A DNA stretch of 44,664 nucleotides from Bacteroidota bacterium (GCA_023392945.1 JAEWNB010000089.1:1-44664), one strand, 5' to 3'; shown: positions 33,973-42,932, numbered from the stretch's first letter. A program made the numbers and translations. The notes: generated by a model from the sequence alone, not told the origin.

Positions 33973-34437
33973 GTTGTGTTGTTTATCCTTTATTTTATAT
34001 TGGTTTCTTATTGAAGGGAGTAAAGAAACTAAAAGAAGCAAAACGGCAAAGAACATATAGAAAGCATGAAGCCAATGAACATCTTTGAGCATAAGCATTT
34101 CCACCTGCAACCAGATGATAAGTGCAAAGCTGAGGTATATAGTAAAGGTCCATGACCAATGCATATCTTTATAGATATTTAGAAATTCTGCTATCTTGAA
34201 TTCGGGTTTTTTAATCAGGCAAAGAATCAGCAAAAATGGAAATATTCCCAATACTGTAAATAAGATGATACCGGGAATCAAAAAATTATCGAATGGCGAA
34301 TTTTCGAGCAGGGATAAAGGCATTTGTAGCCTTTCTCCGTCAGGAGCAAGTATCAAAGCCCCGCCGCCACCGATGGCACCCATTCCCAAAAATGCCATTA
34401 AAATTAATAAAAGAAGTCTGGATTTGTTTTTCATCAT
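33970..34437 (-). CDS. Membrane protein of unknown function
   Basis: 155 residues from ATG 34437 (a second ATG follows at once). A longer frame begins with TTG at 34512, but this lies inside the terminator of the preceding gene, and the -7 element at 34499-34492 comes after it. Four hydrophobic helices. The N-terminal FLGMGAIGGGGALILAPDG followed by a hydrophilic loop, LQMPLSLLENSPF, is distinctive and I recall similar Bacteroidota proteins without function. Ends in a basic tail. Confidence 0.7.
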   Translation of the reverse strand: MMKNKSRLLLLILMAFLGMGAIGGGGALILAPDGERLQMPLSLLENSPFDNFLIPGIILFTVLGIFPFLLILCLIKKPEFKIAEFLNIYKDMHWSWTFTIYLSFALIIWLQVEMLMLKDVHWLHAFYMFFAVLLLLVSLLPSIRNQYKIKDKQHN

Positions 34438-34491
34438 GGTTTTTTTAATGATTAAATATAGGAACGTAAAAAACGCAATAAATATTGACAA

Positions 34492-34499
34492 CAAAATTA
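34492..34499 (-). promoter_or_regulatory. -7 promoter element for the membrane protein
   Basis: TAATTTTG on the - strand, 55 nt before the ATG. It lies directly after the T run of the upstream terminator. Confidence 0.45.
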
Positions 34500-34500
34500 T

Positions 34501-34538
34501 AAAAAAAACCAAGCCGATAACAATTACCGGCTTGGTTT
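34501..34538 (-). terminator. Rho-independent terminator after the glutathione peroxidase gene
   Basis: On the - strand AAACCAAGCCG (34538-34528) pairs with CGGCTTGGTTT (34516-34506) across an 11-nt loop and runs into eight T. Strong and unidirectional; it lies 31 nt past the stop at 34570. Confidence 0.85.
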
Positions 34539-34569
34539 CAAAATAGTAATGTTAAATAAACAACGGTAA

Positions 34570-35112
34570 CTACTTAAGAAGTTCCTCTATATCTTTTTCC
34601 AACTCTTTAGGAGTAGTTTGTGATGGATATCTTTTCACTGGGACACCGTTTCTATCCAACAAAAACTTGTTAAAATTCCAGGTGATTTTCCCCGGAAGGG
34701 CATTCTTTAGGAATAAATATACAGGATGGGTGTTGGGACCGTTTACATTAATCTTTTCGAAAAGCTGAAAAGAAACCCCGTAATTAATTTTACAGAACTG
34801 CTCAATTTCCTCGGATGTGCCGGGCTCTTGTTTTAAAAACTGATTGCAGGGGAATCCCAAAATTACCAATCCTTTATCTTTATACTTAAGATTTAAGGCT
34901 TCCAATCCTTCATATTGTGGAGTGAAGCCGCATTTGCTGGCCGTATTGACAATGAGGACCACTTTTCCTTTGTAGTCACTCATGGAGATTTCACGTCCTT
35001 GCAGAGAGGTAGCTTTTAATTCATAAAAATTGTTTGCAACAGGGGCTTTTTGCCCTTTGCTATTTCCTGAGAATAAAAAAGTGATGATTGACATGATGAT
35101 GTATTTTTTCAT
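34570..35112 (-). CDS. Glutathione peroxidase family protein, exported
   Basis: 180 residues. Reduces peroxides using thioredoxin-like or glutathione partners. Catalytic cysteine in SKCGFTPQY, GFPCNQF with the second (resolving-type) cysteine and the active-site glutamine region, and ITWNFNKFLLD with tryptophan and asparagine complete the tetrad. An N-terminal hydrophobic segment (about 4-17, then GNSKGQ) suggests transport to the periplasm. It uses Cys, not Sec. Ends with a strong terminator. Near rubrerythrin and hcp, which fits stress defence. Confidence 0.92.
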   Translation of the reverse strand: MKKYIIMSIITFLFSGNSKGQKAPVANNFYELKATSLQGREISMSDYKGKVVLIVNTASKCGFTPQYEGLEALNLKYKDKGLVILGFPCNQFLKQEPGTSEEIEQFCKINYGVSFQLFEKINVNGPNTHPVYLFLKNALPGKITWNFNKFLLDRNGVPVKRYPSQTTPKELEKDIEELLK

Positions 35113-35208
35113 TTATAATATTTTTAAAATCATTTAATTGTATTTGTATATACAGTAAAACAACAAATTAAGAAACGAAATGTTTAAATCATAATCAGGT
35201 GCGAAATT

Positions 35209-35325
35209 ATGGAAAGACAAATAACTCCGGTGGAAAAAAGCAAGCTCATGGAGTTATTTGAAATGGAACCCACAATATTTATTTCTGGTGATGATGAATT
35301 TATAGAAAATTGCAAAGAGAATTAG
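35209..35325 (+). CDS. Possible small ORF (38 residues)
   Basis: Open from ATG 35209 to TAG 35323-35325, in the gap between the divergent peroxidase and membrane protein genes. The product begins MERQITPVEKSKLMELFE and is acidic. No TAnnTTTG, no ribosome site and no recognised family support it, so it may be chance. Confidence 0.25.
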   Translation: MERQITPVEKSKLMELFEMEPTIFISGDDEFIENCKEN

Positions 35326-35359
35326 AAAATAATAAAAATAACTTTATTGACAATAATTG

Positions 35360-35367
35360 TATATTTG
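35360..35367 (+). promoter_or_regulatory. -7 promoter element for the exported membrane protein
   Basis: TATATTTG followed by C, 24 nt before ATG 35392. The palindrome ACAATAATTGT lies just upstream (35350-35360). Confidence 0.5.
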
Positions 35368-35391
35368 CAGGTCAATTAAAAATAATTTTTT

Positions 35392-35754
35392 ATGAAAAAA
35401 ACAATTCTATTATTGTTTGCCTTTTTGATTTGTATACAATTTTCTTATTGTCAAAAATCTGATACTGTCAATTTAAAAAATACAATGTCTGAAACTTCAC
35501 GCTATATTAATAGATCCTTAGTTGCAGCACAAGTAGGGGGAGTTTTGGCAGCTACCGGTGCTGCTATGTGTTTTATTGGGATTAAGTCTTATTCAACTAC
35601 TTTTGTGAGTAAATCCCCTCTCTATTTTAGTGGTTTGTGTTGTGTCGGATCGGCTGTTTGTCTTTTTATCATTGTCAACAATTTAAAGAAGGCCGGAGTA
35701 AAATTGAATAGATTGGATTTCAAAAACAATTCATTGATAATTAAAATTGATTAA
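35392..35754 (+). CDS. Exported small membrane protein of unknown function
   Basis: 120 residues. A clear signal peptide ends near SYCQ (residues 18-21), followed by a polar stretch and two close hydrophobic helices (about 44-65 and 77-97) rich in Gly, Ala and Cys. The tail is polar and basic. Own promoter. The protein belongs to no family I can name. Convergent with rubrerythrin, whose terminator lies between. Confidence 0.65.
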   Translation: MKKTILLLFAFLICIQFSYCQKSDTVNLKNTMSETSRYINRSLVAAQVGGVLAATGAAMCFIGIKSYSTTFVSKSPLYFSGLCCVGSAVCLFIIVNNLKKAGVKLNRLDFKNNSLIIKID

Positions 35755-35923
35755 TTATTAATAGAATGGCTATTGGTTTGAATTTCATAAAATAGAAATA
35801 TTATATTCAGAAAATTTGTGTTTTTGCAAAATGAAAAAACAACAAATAACTATTCTAACCAATCAATTTTGTTACTCGCCATTGATAGACCGCACAATTT
35901 TTTATTAAAAATCAAATAGTTAT

Positions 35924-35955
35924 AAAAAAAAGGCTGTCTTCATCAGACAGCCTTT
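35924..35955 (-). terminator. Rho-independent terminator after rubrerythrin
   Basis: On the - strand AAAGGCTGTC (35955-35946) pairs with GACAGCCTTT (35938-35929) over a 7-nt loop, followed by T residues. It lies 15 nt past the stop. The rest of the 35755-35923 gap holds only a spaced inverted repeat (35772-35863). Confidence 0.85.
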
Positions 35956-35970
35956 AGCGAAAAAAGAATT

Positions 35971-36549
35971 TTAATAATTTTCTTTTTTCAATTCAAAATA
36001 TGCCTGGTCATGGAGGCATGCAGGGCATTTTGCCGGAGCAGCCTTTCCAACGTGAATATATCCGCAATTGCGACATTGCCAAACCACTTCGCCCTCTTTG
36101 GCAAATACTTTGGCAGCCTCAATATTGGCAACAAAAGCATTGTATCTCTCTTCGTGAGCTTTTTCGGCATTGCTGATGTTTTTGTACATGGCGGCAATTT
36201 CAGGAAATCCCTCTTGTTTGGCAATTTCTGCAAAATGAGGATAAAGTTCACTCCATTCTTCATGTTCACCGGCTGCAGCAGCCTGAAGATTGTCAACCGT
36301 TTTTCCGATTACTCCTGCCGGGAAAGCAGCATGCACTTCTACCATTCCGCCTTCAAGATATTTAAACATTCTTTTGGCATGTTCTTTTTCTTGTTCAGCT
36401 GTTTCGGTAAATATGGCAGAGATTTGCTCAAATCCCTCTTTTTTAGCCTGACTTGCAAAGTAGGTGTATCGCATTCTGGCTTGCGATTCTCCTGCAAAAG
36501 ATTGCATCAGATTTTTTTCAGTCTGTGTTCCTTTAATACTTTTTTCCAT
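35971..36549 (-). CDS. rbr: Rubrerythrin
   Basis: 192 residues from ATG 36549; a longer frame starts at GTG 36594, ahead of the likely transcript start. The N-terminal four-helix domain binds two irons through E-x-x-H pairs (SFAGESQARMRY, EQEKEHAKRM, GEHEEW, AEKAHEERY). The C-terminal rubredoxin-like domain holds CRNC and CPAC. It detoxifies hydrogen peroxide in anaerobes with electrons from NADH via reductases. Promoter at 36590-36583 with a -33 TTG at 36613-36611 (20-nt spacer). Confidence 0.96.
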   Translation of the reverse strand: MEKSIKGTQTEKNLMQSFAGESQARMRYTYFASQAKKEGFEQISAIFTETAEQEKEHAKRMFKYLEGGMVEVHAAFPAGVIGKTVDNLQAAAAGEHEEWSELYPHFAEIAKQEGFPEIAAMYKNISNAEKAHEERYNAFVANIEAAKVFAKEGEVVWQCRNCGYIHVGKAAPAKCPACLHDQAYFELKKENY

Positions 36550-36582
36550 TTTTATTTTTTTATTAGTTTGTATTTCTGCATG

Positions 36583-36590
36583 CAAATATA
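36583..36590 (-). promoter_or_regulatory. Promoter of rubrerythrin
   Basis: -7 TATATTTG on the - strand, with TTG at 36613-36611 as -33 box and a 20-nt spacer. One of the best matches in the window. Confidence 0.65.
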
Positions 36591-36630
36591 TCACAAATAA
36601 ACAACTTATTCAAGAAAAAGTTTGAAGTTA

Positions 36631-38262
36631 TTATGCTAAAAATTTAACTACATCTTCGTCGGCAGTCGAGATTCCGCCAATTTGGAAATTCTCAATCAGC
36701 ACTTTTGCAATATTGGGTGATAAAAAGCCCGGAAGAGTGGGACCCAGATGAATTTTCTTAACCCCAAGAGCCAATAATGCCAGCAATACAATCACAGCCT
36801 TCTGTTCATACCAAGCAATATTGAAAACAATTGGAAGATCGTTAATGTCATTTACTGCAAAAATTTCTTTTAATTTAAGTGCTACCACTGCCCAGGAGTA
36901 ACTATCATTACATTGACCTGCATCCAATACTCTTGGAATGCCGCCAATATCTCCCAATTGCAGTTTGTTATATTTATACTTAGCACATCCCGAGGTGAGA
37001 ATAACCGTGTCTTTTGGTAATTTTTCTGCAAATTCGGTATAGTAATTTCTGTTTTTCATTCTCCCGTCACAACCGCTCATTACAACAAATCTGCGAATAG
37101 CACCACTTTTCACTGCATCTACCACTTTGTCTGCAAGAGCAAATACTTGTGCATGAGCAAAGCCGCCCACAATCTTACCACTTTCAATCTCAATCGGGGG
37201 TTGACATCTGAGAGCATGTTCAATAATGACAGAAAAATCTTTTGGTTGTCCGTTCTTTCTTTCGGGAATGTGAATTGATCCTTCCAGACCGGAAGCTCCC
37301 GTGGTATAGATTTTATCTTTGTAACCGGCATTTTGCATAGGAGGAACAATACAGTTCGTGGTAAAAAGAATGGGTCCATTGAAGGTTTCAAACTCTTCTT
37401 TTTGTTTCCACCATGCATTTCCGTAGTTGCCAACTAAATGTTTGTATTTCTTGAGAGCAGGGTAATAGTGTGCCGGTAACATTTCGCTATGTGTGTATAC
37501 GTCAACGCCTTTGCCCTCTGTTTGGATGAGCAGTTCTTCTAAATCTACCAAATCATGACCGCTAATAAGAATTCCCGGATTTTTTCTTACTCCGAGATTA
37601 ACTTCAGTAATTTCCGGATTTCCAAATCTGGAAGTGTTAGCTTCGTCCAGCAAAGCCATTACGGCAACTCCGTTATTACCGGTTTCAAGAGTCAATGCTA
37701 CCAGTTCATCCGCAGTGATATCATTGCGAGTAAGCTGTGCCAAAGCATGTTGCATGAATGCAAAAATCTTGTCATCTTTTTTTCCAAGGTTAAAGGCATG
37801 TTCCGCATATGCAGCCATTCCTTTTAAGCCATAATGAACCAACTCTTTCAGAGAACGGATATCTTCATTTTGAGTACGCAAAACTCCTACACTTTTGGCT
37901 TTTTCTTCAAAACTGTCAGCATCTCCGTTCCAGGTGCATTCATCGGGAGGATTTGGTAATGATATTTGAGAAAATAATTTTTCTTTAAGTTTTAATCCGA
38001 TTTTGATTTTGTCAATGATCGCCAACTTGTCGAAATTGGCATTGGTAATGGTCATAAAGAGACCATCAAATACAAATTTATCTGCCTCTTCAGATGGTTT
38101 TCCTGCTTTTCGAAGTTCTTCGTTGCATACAGAAATGCCTCGAACAACAAATAATAATAAATCCTGAAGATTCGCCAAATCAGGACTTTTTCCGCATACT
38201 CCGCGAACAGTGCACCCTGTGCCCATCGCGGTTTCTTGACATTGAAAACAAAACATGCTCAT
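36631..38262 (-). CDS. hcp: Hydroxylamine reductase (hybrid cluster protein)
   Basis: 543 residues. Reduces hydroxylamine and, in E. coli, nitric oxide. The N-terminal C-x2-C-x8-C-x5-C (CFQCQETAMGTGCTVRGVC) binds the [4Fe-4S] cluster. Later SGHDL, GNYGNAWW, TTNCI, SGCAKY and DAGQCNDSYS carry the cysteine, histidine and glutamate ligands of the 4Fe-2S-2O cluster. The gene is complete. An HcpR-type palindrome and a -7 element lie upstream. Hcr, its reductase partner in some bacteria, is absent. The translation start could be either of two close ATGs (38262 or 38256). Confidence 0.96.
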   Translation of the reverse strand: MSMFCFQCQETAMGTGCTVRGVCGKSPDLANLQDLLLFVVRGISVCNEELRKAGKPSEEADKFVFDGLFMTITNANFDKLAIIDKIKIGLKLKEKLFSQISLPNPPDECTWNGDADSFEEKAKSVGVLRTQNEDIRSLKELVHYGLKGMAAYAEHAFNLGKKDDKIFAFMQHALAQLTRNDITADELVALTLETGNNGVAVMALLDEANTSRFGNPEITEVNLGVRKNPGILISGHDLVDLEELLIQTEGKGVDVYTHSEMLPAHYYPALKKYKHLVGNYGNAWWKQKEEFETFNGPILFTTNCIVPPMQNAGYKDKIYTTGASGLEGSIHIPERKNGQPKDFSVIIEHALRCQPPIEIESGKIVGGFAHAQVFALADKVVDAVKSGAIRRFVVMSGCDGRMKNRNYYTEFAEKLPKDTVILTSGCAKYKYNKLQLGDIGGIPRVLDAGQCNDSYSWAVVALKLKEIFAVNDINDLPIVFNIAWYEQKAVIVLLALLALGVKKIHLGPTLPGFLSPNIAKVLIENFQIGGISTADEDVVKFLA

Positions 38263-38304
38263 AATTTTTTTAATTTAGGTTTTTACTTTTTCATATTAAT
38301 GGAA

Positions 38305-38312
38305 CAAAAGTA
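38305..38312 (-). promoter_or_regulatory. -7 promoter element for hcp
   Basis: TACTTTTG on the - strand, 43 nt before the ATG, with expected transcript start near 38299. Confidence 0.5.
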
Positions 38313-38335
38313 GTCAAACAGCATGGGCAGTTTCC

Positions 38336-38349
38336 GTAACCAATGTTAC
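38336..38349 (-). promoter_or_regulatory. Candidate HcpR (CRP/FNR family) operator of hcp
   Basis: GTAAC-CAAT-GTTAC is a perfect 5-4-5 palindrome centred near -43 from the predicted transcript start, the position of class II CRP/FNR activator sites. A GTAACnnnnGTTAC signal has been reported, as I recall, for HcpR upstream of hcp in some anaerobes. The regulator gene is not in this window. Confidence 0.5.
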
Positions 38350-38533
38350 AAAAATGGTTTTTACTGATTATACAACTTTCGCATTTACTCTTTTCTTTTG
38401 TTATGGCTTGATATGTTTCTTATTGAAGAAGATAGCTTATACTATATTATATATAATAGAAACTTGGTAAAAAGAGCGAATGGTTTTTCCCTGTTTCAAT
38501 TAATAATAACAGAAACTATTAAGCAAAAAAATG

Positions 38534-38541
38534 TATTTTTG
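38534..38541 (+). promoter_or_regulatory. -7 promoter element for ctp-dnaG
   Basis: TATTTTTG followed by C, 62 nt before ATG 38604. Confidence 0.5.
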
Positions 38542-38603
38542 CATTCATTATTATACTTATTAAAATTCTTTAGCGTTCATTATCCAACTAAAATTAATCT
38601 GAA

Positions 38604-40361
38604 ATGAAACAAAAATATATCCTTTTCTACTTACTGCTTTTCGGCTCCATAATCCCTTTTACTCATGCACAAAATTCTACTTATCAGCTTAATGCAACTA
38701 AGATGAATCATGTGTTGAGGTCAATCAATGATTTATATGTTGATACAGTTGATTTTAACAAGCTTACCGAGAATGCAATTGTGGAAATGTTAAAAGAGCT
38801 TGATCCTCACTCTGCTTATCTTTCTGCAAAGGAGTCCAAACAGGCGAGTGAACCTTTGCAAGGCTCCTTCGATGGGATTGGGGTTACTTTTCAGTTGATA
38901 AAGGATACCATCAATGTGATGGAAGTTTTAATAGGTGGCCCTTCCGAAAAAGTAGGTTTAATGCCCGGAGATAAAATCATCAAAGTTGACACACTTTTAG
39001 CAACAGGGAAAACCATTAATAACGCTTGGGTACAGAGTCATTTGCGCGGAGTTAAGGGCACAAAAGTTAAAATTTTTGTCAGAAGAGGACGTAATCCTGA
39101 ACCGCTCGAATTTACCATTACACGTGGTAAAATTCCGATGAACAGCATCAATGTCTATTTTATGGCCGATGATAAGACCGGATATATTAGACTCGAACGC
39201 TTTGCTGCAACATCACAGATAGAATTTGATAGGGCCGTCACCAAGTTGAAGGCCCTCGGAATGAAAAATCTTATCTTTGATCTGCGCGGCAACGGAGGAG
39301 GTTACCTGAATGTTGCTTTCGCCATCGCTGATGAGTTTATAAAAAACGGTCAGATGATTGTTTATACAGACAATTTTAGAAAAACCGGAGAAAACTTCAT
39401 GGCAACCGAATTCGGAAATTTTGAAGAGGGAAAATTGATTATTCTTGTTGACGAAGGAAGTGCTTCCGCAAGTGAAATTGTCTCCGGAGCTGTACAAGAT
39501 TGGGACAGAGGGCTCATAATGGGAAGACGCACTTTCGGAAAAGGACTTGTTCAAAAACCCTTGATCCTGACTGATAAGTCAGAGCTTCGTCTTACCATCT
39601 CTCATTATTATACCCCAACGGGAAGATGTATTCAAAAACCCTATGATGATGGAATCGATAGTTATCAGAGAGAACTGACAGAACGGTATAAACATGGTGA
39701 ATATCTGACTCCGGATAGTATTTCTTTTCCTGATTCTCTGAAATATTATACTCCTAATAAAAGAGTGGTTTACGGTGGTGGTGGCATAATGCCCGATATC
39801 TTTATTCCAATGGATACCACTAAATATTCATCCCTATTTAATGAACTTTTCCGCAAAGGAGTTTTCGGTGCTTTTACTCTTGATTACATGGACTCTCATC
39901 GTACAGAATTACTTTCAAAATACCCCACTATCAGTGATTTTAAAAATTACTTCCAGATTTCCGATGAAATGTATAGCCAATTGATGGATTATGCTAAGAA
40001 AGAAGGTGTTAATGATTCTGTTCCATTTAATTTTACTTCCCGAATCGGGTATTTTATTAAAGATGAGAAGAAAAAACTTGACTCTTTATATTCAAATATA
40101 GAAGATTTGGAAAACTGTAAAGAATTTGATGAGCTGTTGATTAAGTATATGAAGGATTCATATTCCGAATCGCTGAAACTCAGAAACCTGGATAAGGCAC
40201 CTGTTTTTATTAAGGAATACCTGAAATTTGAAATTGCCCGTAGTATGTTCAGCTTTGGAGAAGCGTATCAGATTTTTTTACTTAGCGATGATACTTTTTT
40301 ACAAGCAATTCAACTTATTCAGGATGATAAAACTTTCAAAAAATTTAAAGTAACTCATTGA
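38604..40361 (+). CDS. S41-family C-terminal processing peptidase
   Basis: 585 residues. Exported serine protease that trims or degrades periplasmic proteins. Signal peptide 1-22 (ends THAQ). A PDZ domain lies at about 75-165 (GSFDGIGVTFQL, GPSEKVGLMPGDKI). The S41 core has LIFDLRGNGGGYL, then EGSASASEIV with the catalytic serine near 288 and FGKGLVQ with its lysine partner. A C-terminal helical region beyond 420 is typical of Bacteroidota forms. Its stop overlaps the dnaG start in TGATG, so the two are translationally coupled. Confidence 0.93.
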   Translation: MKQKYILFYLLLFGSIIPFTHAQNSTYQLNATKMNHVLRSINDLYVDTVDFNKLTENAIVEMLKELDPHSAYLSAKESKQASEPLQGSFDGIGVTFQLIKDTINVMEVLIGGPSEKVGLMPGDKIIKVDTLLATGKTINNAWVQSHLRGVKGTKVKIFVRRGRNPEPLEFTITRGKIPMNSINVYFMADDKTGYIRLERFAATSQIEFDRAVTKLKALGMKNLIFDLRGNGGGYLNVAFAIADEFIKNGQMIVYTDNFRKTGENFMATEFGNFEEGKLIILVDEGSASASEIVSGAVQDWDRGLIMGRRTFGKGLVQKPLILTDKSELRLTISHYYTPTGRCIQKPYDDGIDSYQRELTERYKHGEYLTPDSISFPDSLKYYTPNKRVVYGGGGIMPDIFIPMDTTKYSSLFNELFRKGVFGAFTLDYMDSHRTELLSKYPTISDFKNYFQISDEMYSQLMDYAKKEGVNDSVPFNFTSRIGYFIKDEKKKLDSLYSNIEDLENCKEFDELLIKYMKDSYSESLKLRNLDKAPVFIKEYLKFEIARSMFSFGEAYQIFLLSDDTFLQAIQLIQDDKTFKKFKVTH

Positions 40362-42331
40362 TGATTTCCAAACAAACTATTGATGAAATTTTATTGGTTA
40401 CTAAAATTGAAGAGGTTGTTGGTGACTTTGTTTCCTTGAAGAAAAGAGGCATTAACTGGGTGGGTTTATGTCCTTTTCACAATGACAAAAATCCTTCCAT
40501 GTATGTAAGTCCAAGGCTTGGCATTTATAAATGCTTTGTATGTGATTCCGGTGGTCCGGCAGTACATTTTCTCATGGAACATGAAAAAATAACCTATCCC
40601 GAAGCATTGCGCTATCTTGCAAAAAAATATAATATTGCCATTGAAGAGGAACAGGAAAAAAGCGCTGAAGAACTTGCTGTTGAAACGGAAAGAGATAGTT
40701 TATTCATCCTGAATGCATTTGCCGAGAATTTTTTTGTCAACCAGCTTTTTAATACCGATGAGGGTAGGGCAGTAGGTCTTAGTTATTTTAAAGAGCGCGG
40801 ATATAATGAAGCAACCATCAAGAAATTCAGACTAGGTTATTGCCCTGAAAATTGGGATTCATTTACTCAATTTGCTTTAAAAAATGGTTACAAAACGGAT
40901 TTTTTGTTAAAGACGGGATTAACAAAAAAATCGGAGAGTGAGAAGCTTTTTGACTTCTATCATGGCAGGGTGATTTTCCCGATTCATAATACTATTGGTA
41001 AAACTGCCGGGTTTGGTGGTCGGATACTCAAAAAAGCAGATAAAGTTGCCAAATATTTCAATTCTCCGGAGAGTGAAGTCTATCACAAAAGTGACCTTCT
41101 TTATGGTTTTTATTTTGCCAAAAAAGCCATCCGAAGTAAGGACAATGTATATCTTGTGGAAGGATATACCGATGTAATTTCTCTTTTTCAAGCCGGGATA
41201 GAAAATGTGGTAGCTTCTTCCGGAACCGCTCTTACTGAAGGACAAATAAAGCTCTTGTCTTCTCAGACTCAAAATATTACGGTCGTTTATGATGGAGATG
41301 TGGCGGGTGTAAAGGCCTCTCTTCGGGGTATTAATATGTTGCTGGAAGCAGGTCTGAATGTGAAGATCATTTTATTGCCCGATGGGGAAGATCCGGACTC
41401 CTTTTCGCGAGTTAAACGTGATTCGGAATTGCTTGATTATTTTGAAAAAAACGCCACTGATTTTCTCTTGTTTAAGGCGAAAGTCCTTTCCAAAGAGGCC
41501 GGAAATGACCCGATGAAAAGAGCTTCCATGGTCACTGATATTATCAATACTATTGCGGATGTAAAAGATAATATTGCGCGTGCTTTTTATATAAAAGAGT
41601 GTGCTGAAATGTTCCAGTTGAGCGAAGAAATGCTGAATGCTCAGTTGCGGAAAACGGTATGGAAAAAAATCAATAAAGGAAATCAAAATAGCGGCATTTC
41701 CACACCTCCGCCCTCTTTACATATTCCTCAGCCAATTGAGCCTGTGAGGTCTAACCCCTTGGATCTTATTGAAAAAAATATCATTTTGCTGATTTTAAAA
41801 CACGGCATCTTTGAAATTTATATGGAAGAAGCAAACGAAAAGGGAGAGCTTGTTCTGACAAAAATAAGGATAGATCAGTATATTTTTAATGAGTTTGAAA
41901 AAGAGGAAATCCGTTTTAAATCTCCGCTGTTTCAAAAAATATATGAAGAATATGCTCTTATAGCTTCTGAAGCTACTGATCAGGATGAAATTAAGAAAGC
42001 TTTTACGCTCAATCCGGATCGCGAAATCAGTGATTTTGTAACTCCTTATCTCATAGAGGCTGATCCTATATACAGTCCTGACTGGGAGAAACGTTTTGAA
42101 ACGGCAACCAATACTATTAATAACAGCATTCAAAAATTGAATAATGAAGTTGAAAATACGATTAATATGTTTAAACTTCGACTTTTGGAAAATCACAAAC
42201 AACTACTTGAAAAAGAATTGAAAAATCCTCACCCGGAAGATATCCAACAACAGATAACAACCAAGCTAGTGTTGGTCCTAAAACACCGCCAGCAAATTGC
42301 AGATTTATCAGGCATAGTTGTTACACGTTAA
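40361..42331 (+). CDS. dnaG: DNA primase
   Basis: 656 residues from ATG 40361, which overlaps the previous TGA; the TTG one codon upstream is not needed. Makes RNA primers for DNA replication. CHC2 zinc domain with C37, H40, C58 and C61; the RNA polymerase-like core; then the TOPRIM motif LVEGYTDVIS and YDGDVAGVKA with acidic metal-binding residues. The C-terminal part after 430 (Pro/Gln linker, then helical) should bind DnaB helicase. dnaA and rpoD, frequent companions, are absent. Confidence 0.96.
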   Translation: MISKQTIDEILLVTKIEEVVGDFVSLKKRGINWVGLCPFHNDKNPSMYVSPRLGIYKCFVCDSGGPAVHFLMEHEKITYPEALRYLAKKYNIAIEEEQEKSAEELAVETERDSLFILNAFAENFFVNQLFNTDEGRAVGLSYFKERGYNEATIKKFRLGYCPENWDSFTQFALKNGYKTDFLLKTGLTKKSESEKLFDFYHGRVIFPIHNTIGKTAGFGGRILKKADKVAKYFNSPESEVYHKSDLLYGFYFAKKAIRSKDNVYLVEGYTDVISLFQAGIENVVASSGTALTEGQIKLLSSQTQNITVVYDGDVAGVKASLRGINMLLEAGLNVKIILLPDGEDPDSFSRVKRDSELLDYFEKNATDFLLFKAKVLSKEAGNDPMKRASMVTDIINTIADVKDNIARAFYIKECAEMFQLSEEMLNAQLRKTVWKKINKGNQNSGISTPPPSLHIPQPIEPVRSNPLDLIEKNIILLILKHGIFEIYMEEANEKGELVLTKIRIDQYIFNEFEKEEIRFKSPLFQKIYEEYALIASEATDQDEIKKAFTLNPDREISDFVTPYLIEADPIYSPDWEKRFETATNTINNSIQKLNNEVENTINMFKLRLLENHKQLLEKELKNPHPEDIQQQITTKLVLVLKHRQQIADLSGIVVTR

Positions 42332-42612
42332 ATAATTTATTGTTAAAATAAATTTTGTAATTAATATTATTTTTACTTAATTATCTTGTCCGAGTTTTAT
42401 CAGACGGCGTGTCATTTTGTTCAATGGACAAAATCGGTTATCAACATTTTATCAACATCAAAAAATAATTGGCATTTTTTGAGTGGCGATATCTATTCAT
42501 CATGAATGTGGCTTTTATCAACCCTTTTTTTAAAATCTGCTAACTATCTGCTACAATTGCCAATGCGGTTTGTTATTTTTTTAAGTAAAAAAATGACACA
42601 ACTTAAATTAAA

Positions 42613-42632
42613 ATATATAATATATTATATAT
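42613..42632. repeat. Perfect 20-bp AT palindrome
   Basis: Made only of A and T and reads the same on both strands; outer arms AACTTA (42600-42605) and TAAGTT (42632-42637) extend the symmetry. It could unwind easily or form a cruciform. Confidence 0.7.
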
Positions 42633-42932
42633 AAGTTATTGTATTTTTTTGTTTTTTGTATTACTTTTACGAGGCAGAAATAAATTTTAAAGCTAAATAA
42701 GAGTAAAAAAAAAGGAGTTCTATGAAAAAAAAATAAAAAAAAATAATAACCGGGCATTGTTAATTCAATTGTTTCCTATGTGTTTAGTTTGCAACGACAT
42801 AGAAAATATTATATATAAATATATATTTTTAATACAATTTCCTCAGCTATGCAATACAAAATAACTATCTGAAATAAAATGTTTGAAAATGTCGATTTTT
42901 CTTCCAAAATCATGAAAAAATGCCATTAAAAA

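Larger units (their letters stand above)
38263..38603. other. Divergent intergenic region hcp/ctp (341 nt)
   Basis: No gene. It holds the hcp -7 element and palindromic operator, a central AT-rich stretch with TATATTATATATA-like sequence near 38440-38455, and the ctp -7 element TATTTTTG at 38534-38541. A 69-residue + strand frame at 38398-38607 overlaps the ctp start, has no supporting signals and is treated as noise. Confidence 0.6.

Noticed and set aside
36010..36600. 196-residue + strand frame opposite rubrerythrin
   Set aside because: Antisense shadow of a clear rubrerythrin gene; Phe/Ser/Cys-rich with no family features.
38398..38607. 69-residue + strand open frame before the S41 protease gene
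   Set aside because: It overlaps the protease ATG, spans that gene's -7 element, and has no ribosome site or recognisable domain; Tyr/Ile/Leu-rich composition is expected from AT-rich non-coding DNA.
42721..42740. ATG followed by A-rich codons as a small gene
   Set aside because: The frame ends after a few lysine codons; it is part of an AT-rich non-coding stretch.
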